A stretch of DNA of 64,000 nt. Source: Alviniconcha marisindica (lineage: Eukaryota > Mollusca > Gastropoda > Provannidae). Where the stretch lies: the NCBI GenBank assembly GCA_018857735.1, contig JABMCL010002470.1, positions 397,501-461,500 on the forward strand. Direction: 5' to 3'. Below, piece by piece: positions 1 through 13,525 of this stretch (position 1 is the stretch's first letter; each line of letters starts with the position of its first letter). Both the position numbers and the translations under genes were made by a program. Under the pieces are notes generated by a model. The model did not search any database. It saw only the letters and a program-made list of their open reading frames with translations, and was not told the origin of the DNA.

Positions 1-30
1 GTGTGTGTGTGTGTGTGTGTGTGTGCACAC

Positions 31-121
<91 letters not shown>

Positions 122-130
122 GTGGTGTGT

Positions 131-199
<69 letters not shown>

Positions 200-252
200 T
201 GAGTGAGTGTGTGTCAGCGTGTGCGTGCCAGTGTGTGTATGTGCATGTGCGC

Positions 253-294
<42 letters not shown>

Positions 295-297
295 ACC

Positions 298-333
<36 letters not shown>

Positions 334-355
334 GTGTGTGTGTGTGTGTGAAAAA
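1..355. repeat. (GT)n microsatellite
   Basis: Almost pure GT dinucleotides with short interruptions. Open frames here (poly-CV) are artefacts. Confidence 0.97.
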
Positions 356-955
356 GGGGGTCTCTGTGCCAATGTGTGTGTAAAGGCAGGATATGCAGAC
401 ATTACACCTCACCAATGTAATACATTCACTCCCCCCCCCCCCCCTCCACTTTTTTTATTTTTTTATTTTTTTGCAGTCAGCATTTTTTAAATTGTCATGA
501 AATGATTTTTACAAAAAATTGAGATGTATTCTAATGTTTGATATTTCATTCTTCCTTTGTTTTAGTGTATTTCAAAATTTGATATATTTATGATATATAC
601 TATTGTTTGGATGTTATTACAATCTCAACACAATTATTATATAGCGTTGCTACATAGTTGTGATGTAGCATTAATTTTTGTTGTTGTAAGTTATGTTTGT
701 TATGACCTTGTTTGTATCCCAAACCCAATTTTTTCCTTTAGCATACAGTATTCTGTGTAAAGACATACATTTGTTTGTTCCAGTCTATAGCTTTGGAGAT
801 TTTTCCCCTTTAAAAAAAATGCCATTGTCATTGTAACATTGGCAGCATTTATCATTAAAAATAAGAAGAGCTGTAGAGGAGACTGTATTTGTTTACGTTA
901 TGTATTATCATGTGATATATACACTCATACATATTGCATACAATATCATTATTAG
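356..955. other. SLC17 intron sequence
   Basis: AT-rich intron with a poly-C run near 431-446; nothing else recognised. It ends in the acceptor of the first visible exon. Confidence 0.6.
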
Positions 956-1189
956 GATGGTGAGTTGGTGTGGGACAAAGAATCACAAGGACTAGTGCTC
1001 GGCTCCATATTCTGGGGTTACATGCTAACCAACATTGCCGGCGGCGTTGCTGCAACTCGCTACGGAGGCAAACGTGTCATTGGGTGGGCCCTAGTGTTAG
1101 CATCCATATTGACGGCTGTGACACCAGTAGCTGCACGTAGCGGCATCTATGCTATGATTGGAGTGCGGATCCTTGTGGGCGTGTGTTTG
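956..1189 (+). CDS. SLC17 exon A: helices 2-4
   Basis: Acceptor ATTATTAG before 956, donor GTGAGT at 1190; 78 codons, phase 0 to 0. It encodes the end of the first luminal loop (DGELVWDKESQG), a helix with GSIFWGY, the MFS cytoplasmic loop RYGGKR, the next helix, and then VRILVGVCL. In sialin the equivalent of the last motif is R-x-x-E-G-x-x-E-G. Here the arginine is kept, but both glutamates are replaced (V, and L at the exon end). Confidence 0.9.
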
Positions 1190-2738
1190 GTGAGTAGTAA
1201 TAATAAATAATTCTTATAGAGCGCTATTCTGTAACCAGAGTTAAACTCATCAGCATACTTTTCAACAAACAGGACCTTAAATATTATAGTCTACCATTAT
1301 CACGTAGCAAACAGTAAGGATATATATATATATATATATATAAACACAACACAACACAACACAACACAACACAACACAACACGCACACGCACACACACAC
1401 ACGCATGCATGCACACACGCACATACGCACGCACGCGCTCACACACACACACATACACACATCTGTGCACCAGTCAGCTCCTGCTTGCCCACTCAAATAC
1501 AACAATTAGTAAATGATTGATACTCCCAACAAATTGAGTGTCTTCTCACCCTCCCAACCACTGCCCACCCACCCTCCCACCCCTCTCTTGCCTGCATCTC
1601 TCATCACCCCCCCCCCCCCCCACCCCCCACCCTTCCCCCACTTTCCCCAGTGATGAGTTTCAAGGTCCAAGTAGCAAGTAGTCTTCTCAAAATATGTTTT
1701 GACCAGCATGTAGAGAGGATCAACTTGTTAAATGAAAACGGAGGATTTTATTTTAAAATATTCCGTTGATTTCATATCATATTTAGAACCTTTTGTTTTG
1801 CATTTTGGAGCATAGGAATACTGGGACAGCTCAGCTGGTAGTGCTGAACTGAAAAACCAGGCACAATAATGAGGTTGGTTCGATTCCCCATTGTGGTGAG
1901 AGATTGTCCTAGAATCAACCTTCAGTGTAGCAAGGCACTCTGATGGTGTTTTTGCAGCTCAGCACAAACATTAAAATCTCAAACACTGGCCGCCATACCA
2001 CTGTTTGGACACACAAAAATACTGCACATGCTGGTCAGAATTGGTAATGCTGCAGTTGCAGCATTATAGTCTTACCCAGGTAAGGCAGCCAAAATTTCCC
2101 ACAAAGGATTAATGAAATATAGCAACAACGACAACAACGGAAATTAGTTTTAAAAAATTACAACAGAGTTTAATGAGATATGGTGAGCCCAGTTGGATAC
2201 ATGAAATATCAAGCGTCAGCTGAATCACATGTTTCTGCACTTCATACTCTTGTATGTCTCACCTCTAGCCGTGCAAGCAACTTGGTGTTTTATGCCCAGG
2301 CAACCATTATGGTTATATCAGGGTGATAAGTTGTACAAGCACACCTAATAATGAAGTCACTGAGTGCATCAAACAAAGATACAAACAAACAAACAAAAAT
2401 GTCCAACCACAACTTCAAAAAAAAGAGCTTGATGCAGCTATTAGCTAGAATATAGAATTGTTCTATAATAATGGGATATTTTTATTGCAAAATCGTATGT
2501 ATTCTGTCTGACTGTTCACAAGTGCTTGGTTTGTTGTTGCTGTTGTTGTTGTTGTTGTTGTTTTTTTGTTATATCTCTTCTGCCTTTTGAACAGAAATGA
2601 TTTTGAGAAGACTAATTCCTTTTTGGAGAATTCTTTAATTATGTATAGTATTGAATTTTTATGCAGAGGTGGAGGTTTTGAGGGCTTGGTGTGTGTGTGT
2701 GTGTGTGTGTGTGCATGTGCGTGCATGCATGCATCCGT

Positions 2739-2786
<48 letters not shown>

Positions 2787-2789
2787 GTG

Positions 2790-2847
<58 letters not shown>

Positions 2848-2921
2848 TACTGTTTTTGTTGTTGTGTAACTGCAGGGCTCTTATGCACATATATAGTGTA
2901 CACACACACACACACAACACA

Positions 2922-3020
<99 letters not shown>

Positions 3021-3045
3021 ACACACACACACCACACCACCCCAT

Positions 3046-3113
<68 letters not shown>

Positions 3114-3718
3114 GTATAGATTAAAAGCTGCAGCAAAAGTGTGTATGTTTTTGTTCTGCAGTTTTAAATTTACACACTGTACAGTATAGTACTGTGAAGA
3201 GATGCCCTGTTATAGTCACACATTTCACAGATTGGTACAGTGATAGAACAGCGCAGGTACTAATACATACACTATACAGTATTATTACTGGCTCAGCATT
3301 GAGGTCAGTCTTAATGTCACCTTTGTGGATTCAGCCCCTAAGGCAACAATCATGAGATCAGGTGAAGTGTACTAAAATATACTATACTATGGAGAGATAT
3401 GTATCACACTGCTTTACTGTTTCGACCAACCTTTAAGGTGTGGTTGAATAGAGTACTGATTTGTTACACTGGTTACTGTCAGTGAGGTGTACTTTGTGGG
3501 GTGTGGTGGGGTGGGGGACGTGTCTTTTTTTTATGGGAACTGAGCCAGCGGATTTTCGTGGATATATGTTTTTAAGTACTCACCTCTGGCTCTGCCTGAC
3601 TTGACCTGGTTAAACAGGCGATCATGTAATATTGTTGTTCCTATTTTATAGATGTCAGTTGTAAGGATTAAGCACTTGAAGAACAATGCCTCTGCACGCG
3701 CGTGTGTGTGTGTGTGTG

Positions 3719-3798
<80 letters not shown>

Positions 3799-3970
3799 AC
3801 TCGAACTTGAAAAAATTATTTGACAAGAATTGTAGTTTGGGTTTGGTCAAAAACCTGTCTAACAACTAGTCCTTGCTAAGCTACTGATGAGTAAATATAA
3901 AATTACAGGCATCACTTATATACACATAGGCATGAATGAGTGAGTGAAATGCATATATGAGAGAGAGAGC

Positions 3971-4029
<59 letters not shown>

Positions 4030-5408
4030 TGATGCTTGCTTGCTATTGCTGGCAGAGTGTTACTATTGTTGCCATGGAGGTTGTTGCTGATTGTTACTGT
4101 AGTTGCTGATACAGATTGTTGACATGGGGATTGTTGCTCACTTTTATTGTACTTGCCAACAGAGATTGTTGCTGATTCTTTTTTCTTTTTTTTTTACAGT
4201 GTACTTTCTGACAGTTTTGTTGCTTACTGTTTTTTTTAATATTTTTTATTCTCTACCTTCTGACAGATATTGTTGCTGATTGTCAATGTAGTTGCTGACA
4301 GAGATTGTTGCCATAGAGATTGTTGCTGATTGTTACTGTAGTTGCTGACAGAGACTTGCCGTGGAAATTGTTACTGATTGTTACTGTAGTTGATGGCAAA
4401 AATCGTTGCTAATTGTTATCACAGTTGCCGACATAGATTGTTGCAGATTGTTACTGTAGTCTCTGACTGTAGAGATTGTTGTAGTTGCTGACAGAGATTG
4501 TTGCCATGAAGGTGGTTGCTGATTGTCACTGTAGTTGATAACAGAAATTGTTACTAATTGTTGTTGTAGTTGCTGACTGAGATTGTTGCTGTTGTTTTTG
4601 GCCAGAGATTGTTGCTGTAGTTGCTGACAGAGGTTGTTGCCATGGATGTTGTTGCTGATTGTTACTGTAGTTTATGACAAAAATTGTTGCTAATTGTTGT
4701 CATAGTTGCTGATAGAGATTTATGCTGATTGTTGCTGTCATTTTTGGCCAGAGATTGTTGCACGTTCTTACTGTAGTTGCTGACAGAGATTGTTGCCATG
4801 AAGGTGGTTGCTGATTGTCACTGTAGTTGATAACAGAAATTGTTACTAATTGTTGTCATAGTTGCTGACAGAGATTGTTGCTGATTGTTGCTGTTGTTTT
4901 TGGCCAGAGATTGTTGCAGATTGTGACTGACTGTAGTTGCTGACAGAGATTGTTGCTGATTGTTACTGTAGTTTTTTTTGTTTTGTTTTTTTGCCAAAGA
5001 ATGCTGCAGATTGTTACTGTAGTTGCTGACAGAGACTGTTAATGTTGCTGTCACAGGGCTGCATCTCTCCAGCCCTGCACGCGCTGTGGGGACAGTGGGC
5101 ACCTCCCCTGGAGAGTAGCAAACTGCGCAGTTTCTGCTTTGCCGGCTGTCAGATGGGCTACGTCTTGACCTTCCCCGTCACTGCCCTCCTCTGTGAATAT
5201 GGATTTGATGGTGGCTGGCCCAGTGTCTTCTATGTTATGGGTGAGCTGTTTACTTGTGGAATGTGCACACGCATGCACATGCACGTGGGTGTCCATGCTG
5301 ACATGTGCATGCATACACATTCATACAAGCGCAGATGCATACATGCACAAACATGCACATACACTTCATCTCCTCTCCCTTTCACCACACACACACACAT
5401 GCACGCAT

Positions 5409-5442
<34 letters not shown>

Positions 5443-8400
5443 GCGCGCGCACACACGCACGCACACACACACATGCACACACACACACATGCATACATTC
5501 ACACACACACATGCACACACACACGCACACACACACATGCTCGCATGCACACACACACGCATGCAAGCACGCACGCATGCACGCACACACACACACAGTG
5601 ATGGCTGCTATGTGACATTGTCAGGCATTACATGTCAGAGTTTTGACCCCCCCCCCCAGGTGATGTTGCAGGGTATGTGCCGTCCGCGAGGAGTGGTTTG
5701 TACATGCCCCACCCTGGAAGGAACTCTCCTGGGTATTGTCTGGGCTGAGGCAGCCCCATGGATGCTTTTTCTGCATTAAGGGAGTACTTCGTCCCATGAA
5801 AAAACAATCTTCTGCAAGGTTTAGTGACTTGCAGCCCATGTTACTTCTTCTGCATTAATGGGTAGTGACTTGCAGTCCCATGTTACTTCTTCTGCATTAT
5901 TGGTTAGTGACTTGCAGTCCCATGTTACTTCTTCTGCATTATTGGGTAGTGACTTGCAGTCCCATGTTACTTCTTCTGCATTAGTGGTAGTGACTTGCAG
6001 TCCCATGTTACTTCTTCTGCATTAGTAGGTAGTGACTTGCAGTCCCATGTTACTTCTTCTGCATTAGTAGGTAGTGACTTGCAGTCCCATGTTACTTCTT
6101 CTGCATTAGTAGGTAGTGACTTGCAGTCCCATGTTACTTCTTCTGCATTAGTAGGTAGTGACTTGCAGTCCCATGTTACTTCTTCTGCATTAGTAGGTAG
6201 TGACTTGCAGTCCCATGTTACTTCTTCTGCTGCATTAGTTAGGGTAGTGACTTGCAGTCCCATATTACTTCTTCTGCATTAGTAGGTAGTGACTTGCAGT
6301 CCCATGTTACTTCTTCAGCATTAGTAGGTAGTGACTTGCAGTCCCATGTTACTTCTTCTGCATTAGTAGGTAGTGACTTGCAGTCCCATGTTACTTCTTC
6401 TGCATTAGTAGATAGTGACTTGCAGTCCCATGTTACTTCTTCTGCATTATTGGGTAGTGACTTGTAGTCCCATGTTACTTCTTCAGCATTAGTAGGTAGT
6501 GGCTTGCAGTCCCATGTTACTTCTTCTGCATTAGTAGGTAGTGACTTGCAGTCCCATGTTACTTCTTCTGCATTAGTAGGTAGTGACTTGCAGTCCCATA
6601 TTACTTCTTCTGCATTATTGGGTAGTGACTTGCAGTCCCATGTTACTTCTTCTACATTAGTAGGTAGTGGCTTGCAGTCCCATATTACTTCTTCTGCATT
6701 ATTGGGTAGTGACTTGCAGTCCCATGTTACTTCTTCTGCATTATTGGGTAGTGACTTGCAGTCCCATGTTACTTCTTCTGCATTAGTAGGTAGTGGCTTG
6801 CAGTCCCATATTACTTCTTCTGCATTATTGGGTAGTGACTTGCAGTCCCATGTTACTTCTTCTGCATTAGTAGGTAGTGGCTTGCAGTCCCATGTTACTT
6901 CTTCAGCATTAGTAGGTAGTGACTTCAGTCAGGTGTACAAAGAGTGGCCTACAATGACTGCTCAGAGTCGTATTGTAATGCATATATATGTAATTGGATT
7001 TTTTAAGGTTGTTTTTTGTTGTCGTTTCTTTTTAGGGTGAAGAGTTTTTTTTTTTAAAGCAGTACAGTAATTAACTGTTGAGGCATTATATTTAGATCTG
7101 AAAGACCTTAAACAGAGTAAGTCCCATGCAGAGAGACAGTGATGTACTCCCTTCATAAAGAGCCAATTGGGTGCATCAGTTCCCCCCCCCCCCCCCCCCC
7201 CCCCAGCCGAATCTGATTTTTGACCCAGAATGCTAAGCAGAGAGCAGAGGGGCTATCAAAAATCAGATCCTGGTGGGGACCATTATTATGTGTGTTACCT
7301 AGGTCAGACTCGTGTTTTGCTACCTGAGTAGCTGATCTGTGACCACCGACACATAATAGTGAGTGGACTTCAGCCCATCACTAACAAAAGAAAACCACCG
7401 TCTTGGTGGTAGACCCCATTAGCATGGGAGAATACTCTCAGCTGACACACCTCAGAAGCTCTAGATGAGGGGAGACATGTATTCAGAAGAGTTTTGGGGT
7501 TTGAGGAAGAAAAAAAAAGATTTACAGGAACTGTAACATCAGTGCTTACAGAAACTGTATTGTTTCTGATCTTTATGTTCAGAAGCATTGTCAACGCTTA
7601 CAGGAACTGTATTTTTTCCAACCTATATGTTCAGAAGCATTGTCAGCACTTACAGGAACTGTGTTGTTTCTCATCTTTATGTTCAGAAGCATCGTCAGCA
7701 CTTACAGGAACTGTATTGTTTCTGATCTTTATGTTCAGAAGCATTGTCAGCACTTACAAGAACTGTGTTGTTTCTGATCTTTATGTTCAGAAGCATCGTC
7801 AGCACTTACAGGAACTGTATTTTTTCCAACCTATATGTTCAGAAGCATTGTCAGCACTTACAGGAACTGTGTTGTTTCTGATCTTTATGTTCAGAAGCAT
7901 CGTCAGCACTTACAGGAACTGTATTGTTTCTGATCTTTATGTTCAGAAGCATTGTCGGCACTTACAAGAACTGTATTGTTTCTGATCTTTATGTTCAGAA
8001 GCATCGTTAGTGCTTACAGGAACTGTATTGTTTCTGATCTTTATGTTCAGAAGCATCGTCAACGCTTACAGGAACTGTATTGTTTCTGATCTTTATGTTC
8101 AGAAGCATTGTCAGCACTTACAAGAACTGTATTGTTTCTGATCTTTATGTTCAGAAGCATCGTCAATGCTTACAAGAACTGTATTGTTTCTGATCTTTAT
8201 GTTCAGAAGCATCGTCAACGCTTACAGGAACTGTATTGTTTCTGATCTTTATGTTCAGAAGCATCGTCAACAATTACAGGAACTGTATTTTTTCCAACCT
8301 ATATGTTCAGAAGCATCGTTAGTGCTTACAGGAACTGTATTGTTTCTGATCTTTATGCTCAGAAGCATTGTCAGCACTTACAGGAACTGTATTGTTTCTG

Positions 8401-11400
8401 ATCTTTATGTTCAGAAGCATTGTCAGCACTTACAGGAACGGTATTGTTTCTGATCTTTATGTTCAGAAGCATCATCAACTCTTACAGGAACTGTATTGTT
8501 TCTGATCTTTATGTTCAGAAGCATTGTCAGCACTTACAAGAACTGTATTGTTTCTGATCTTTATGTTCAGAAGCATCGTCAGCGATTACAGGAACTGTAT
8601 TGTTTCTGATCTTTATGTTCAGAAGCATTGTCAGCACTTACAGGAACTGTATTGTTTCTGATCTTTATGTTCAGAAGCATCATCAACGCTTACAGGAACT
8701 GTATTGTTTCTGATCTTTATGTTCAGAAGCATCGTCAGCGCTTACAGGAACTTTATTGTTTCTGATCTTTATGTTCAGAAGCATCGTCAGCGCAGCACCC
8801 CTTGGCTGAAGGTGCTGCGGTCACGACCGGTGTGGGCAGCATTTGTGGCCCACACCTGCTTTAACTGGGGCGAGTACACATTCCTCACCAACATCCCCAC
8901 CTACCTGAGGGAGGTCCTCTTCTTTGACATCAAGGCAGTGAGTACCCTGTTCATTGTCCTGATTATGGGGTGATTGCTATTTGCATTGTCTTGATTTTGG
9001 GGTGATTGTTATCTGCATTGTCCTGATTATGGGGTGATTGTATATGCATTGTCTTGATTATGGGGTGATTGCTATCTGCATTGTCCTGATTATGGGGTGA
9101 TTGTTAAATGCATTGTCCTGATTTTGGGGTGATTGTTATCTGCACTGTCCTGATTATGGGGTGATTGTTATCTGCATTGTCCTGACGATTGGGTGATTGT
9201 TATCTGCATTGTCCTGATGATGGGGTGATTGTTATTTATCTTCATTGTCTTGATTTTGGGGTGATTGTAATCTGCATTATCCTGATTATGGGGTGATTGT
9301 TATCTGCATTGTCCTGATGATGGGGTGATTGTTATCTTCATTGTCCTGATTATGAGATGACTGTTATCTGCATTATCCTGATTATGGGGTGATTGTTATC
9401 TGCATTGTCCTGATGATGGGGTGATTGTTATTTATCTTCATTGTCTTGATTTTGGGGTGATTGTAATCTGCAGTGTCCTGATTATGGGGTGATTGTTATC
9501 TGCATTGTCCTGATGATGGGGTGATTGTTATCTTCATTGTCCTGATTATGAGATGACTGTTATCTGCATTATCCTGATTATGGGGTGACTTATTTGCATT
9601 GTCCTGTTTTTGGGATGACTGTTATCTGCATTGACCTGAGTTTGGGGTGACGTAGACAGAAGGCAAATTTTCCTACACAGAGACAATAAAGTTGTATTGT
9701 ATTGTATTGTATCTGCCTTGCCCTGCATGTTTCTGGTTTGATTTTTAGAATGGGTTGTTTATCTGTATGGATTTCTAATTCATTTTGTTTTTTTAATAGA
9801 CTTGCCTTCATTTGTTTTTCATTCTTTTTTTCAGAATGGACTGTTATCTGCATTGCCGTACATATGTTTCTGGTTTGTCATCAATGTGTCGGGGCAAATA
9901 GCTGATGTGATCCGGCGCAAACAGCTCTTGAATACAACAAGCACGAGGAAACTGTTCAACTTTTTGGGTATGATAAAAATTGTGACTGACAGACTATGGG
10001 AAGGCAGACGGGTGGGAAAGATAGGCTTGGAAGTGCTTACAGTGGACTGAGAGGACTGGATATGTGTTCTGAGGTGATGACACAGAAAACTTGATTTGTG
10101 TCCTGATGTGAGGGCACAGAAAACTGGATAAGTGTTCTGATGTGATGACACAGAAAACTGGATAAGTGTTCTGATGTGATGACACAGAAAACTGGATAAG
10201 TGTTCTGATGTAATGACATAGAAAACTGGATAAGTGTTCTGATGTGATTGACATAGAAAACTGGATAAGTGTTCTGATATGAGGACACAGAAAACTGGAT
10301 AAGTGTTCTGATATGAGGACACAGAAAACTGGATAAGTGTTCTGATAGGAGGACACAGAAAACTGGATAAGTGTTCTGATAGGAGGACACAGAAAACTGG
10401 ATAAGTGTTCTGATATGATGACACAGAAAACTGGATATGTGTTTTGATATGAGGACACAGAAAGCTGGGTATGTGTTCTGATGTGATGACACAGAAAACT
10501 GGATAAGTGTTCTGATATGATCCAAACACAAAAAGGTTCAAACGAACACTTATTTATTTTGACACAGACATATATTAGGACAGAGAAAACTGTTTAAGTG
10601 TTCTGATATGAGAACACAGAAAACTGGGTAAGTGTTCTGATAGGAGGACACAGAAAAAAGGATGAGTGTTCTGGTATGATGACACAGAAAACTGGATAAG
10701 TGTTCTGATAGGAGGACACAGAAAACTGGATAAGTGTTCTGATATGATGACACAGAAAACTGGATATGTGTTCTGATATGAAGACACAGAAAACTGGATA
10801 TGTGTTCTGATATGATGACACAGAAAAGTGTTCTGATATGATGAACAGAAAACTGGATGTGTGTTCTGATAGGAGGACACAGAAAACTGGATAAGTGTTC
10901 TGATAGGAGGACACAAAGGCTGGTATAGGTGTTCTGATACAATAACACAAAAGACTAGATAGGTGTTCTGATTATTCTTAAAAATATGATGAGATATTTC
11001 ATGTATTGTCTTTCATGAGAAGGAAATTAAGGTGGGGTACTGGGATGGGGTGGGGGAATTTTGGTGTGTTTAGGTTGGAGTAAAGTTCTGTAGGTCTGGT
11101 TCTGGTTTTTGATGCGACACCCCATATTTTGTTTTTTTTAGAACGTGTGCAGAGTTGCACAATCCTGAAATTAACTTAGTCATTCCATTAATATTTTACA
11201 GTCTCTTCCAGGTAAATCTCTTAATTAAATGCCCCCCCCCCCCCCCCCCCCCCCCGACTGAAAATATCAGAGCATATTTAAAATGTGTGTTTGAATCAGA
11301 AAAGAAAAACCACTCAACAACATGAAGGGAAATATGGTGTCTGAGAATTACAGGTTAATATTAAACTACATAATCATTCAAAAGTGTGCCTGCCCATCCT

Positions 11401-11653
11401 GAGATGCCCTTGTGCAGTTAGTTGAAGATGTACCTCTGGTGGAGTTGATGTAACTTGCATTTACTCACATGCCAGGTGAGAGTTACCGTAGGTGACTCAG
11501 GTCATTGTTGTTGTGTTTGTGTGACTTCTTTTGAGCATTGTCACCCTGATATAACTGTACTGGATGACTGGGCATAAAACATCAAGTTACTTACTTTCGA
11601 GCGCTAATTAACTCCCTTGTGTATTACATAAGGTATTATATGGAAACACACAC

Positions 11654-11685
<32 letters not shown>

Positions 11686-11748
11686 CACTCCCGTCCCTAA
11701 TAAACCTATGGTTTCTGTGGACATAAAGCAACACTTCAACACACACGC

Positions 11749-11783
<35 letters not shown>

Positions 11784-11879
11784 CCCAAGAGCTGTGTGAA
11801 AGTTGTGGTGGCCGTCCTGAGCGCCCATCCCTAATAAGCCTACAGTTTCTGTAGACGTAAAGCAACACTCAACCAACAC

Positions 11880-11917
<38 letters not shown>

Positions 11918-13491
11918 AATGACTGTAGCAGAAACTGGGTATTGATATTAGTTGGGGCAGAAATACTGTGTGAAGAGGAAGGTGTTCAGTTTGGCTTTAA
12001 AAGATGACAGGGTTGAGCATTTTCCAGGTTCAGTAGTCCCTGCTGGTCTGCTGGTGGGAGTCGCTTTCCTGGACTGTTCCCATGCACCAGTGGCAGTGGC
12101 CGTGCTGACAATGGGTGTGGCCATGACGGGATGCCTGTATGGGGCTGGGCTCTACATCAACTTCGCTGACCTGTCCCCAAGACATGCTGGTGTGCTGTAC
12201 GGAATCTCCAACACCTTGGCTACAGTGCCTGGCTTTGTGGCCCCCATCGTGATCGGTGTGATCACTCACAATGTAAGTCATTTGTCATCAGTTATGTCCT
12301 GGCTACCATGTTAGTTTTGCAGCTTCCATTGTGATTGGTGTGTTCACTGGTGATGTAAGTCATTTGCTGACTTTTCTTTGGTTAATGTGAAGGCTTTGGG
12401 GGTTTCCAGTGTGATCGGTGCGCTCACTTGCAGTCAGTCATTTGTCATCACTGATGCTCTGGCTATGTGCCGTGTTTTGTAGCTTCAAATGTTATTCAAA
12501 TTTAAATTGTCATCACTGATGCTCTGGCTCTGTGCAGTGTTGTGTAGCTTCAAATGTTTGTGTGATCAGTGGCAGTGTAAGTCATTTAAATTGTCATCAC
12601 TGATACCTTGGCTACATTGCCTGGCATCATGGCTCCTGTGGTGATCAGTGTGATTACTCATGGTGCAAGTCACTTGTCATCACCAACACCGCGACTACTG
12701 TGCAGGGTTTTTTAGCTTCCATTATGACGGCTGTGATCATTTGCAGTGCAGTTGATCTGTCATTATTGACGCCATGCCTTGGCCACACAAACAACACTGC
12801 AGGGATTTACATTTACTGTTTACTCATCTTGACTTTACTGTTACTGTTCAAAAAAGCTGAAATGAGGAAAATCAAAGGCATTACAGTTACTGAGATAGCA
12901 CGTTCTTTCTTAAAGCCTGCTACAAAAGAATGAGGACAGATTCCTCTTGGATCACCTTATATAACCGTCATGGTTGACTGTGCATTTTTAAAATTATATA
13001 TCTGTCAGGCAGGAGCTTACTCAGCCACCCATTTCTTTTTCAATGACAACAGCAAGAGCATTACCTAGATCACAAAGGGTCGTTGGAAAGAAGACACATC
13101 ATAATTATGCCACCCATCTCCTTCCCTCTGCAATTTCATCCCTCATAGCAAATTAAGACACTAAGTACACTGTCGTCACATAATCAGCCATGAGTTAACC
13201 ACTGAGCTTGTTATTAAGGGCCTTGTGGCCTCCTGTTCTGATGTGGACTGTGCTGTCTTAGTGTATGTATGTATGTATGTCTTTAATTATAACGAATCAA
13301 GTCCTGTGGTCAGTGCTCTTTTTCTTACCAGGCTCCAGCTGTCTGGAACCAGTACCCTGTTTCTATCCATCATTCTACCTGCATCAGGTCTTTTAAATCT
13401 TCCTTGAAAACCTTTCACTTTTCAGAAGCCTTTTCTTCAGTCCCATTGCCCTGTGTGTGTGTGTGTGTGTGTGGTGTGTGTGTGTGTGTGT

Positions 13492-13525
<34 letters not shown>

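Noticed and set aside
5819..7040. Long repetitive open frames (LQSHVTSSALVGSD units) as a protein gene
   Set aside because: The frame is open only because the minisatellite unit is 42 bp; it lies within an SLC17 intron, both strands are open, and there is no non-repeat domain.
9831..10950. - strand frames over the 34-bp array (SSYQNTYPVFCV units)
   Set aside because: Minisatellite artefact inside an SLC17 intron; frames exist in all three phases.
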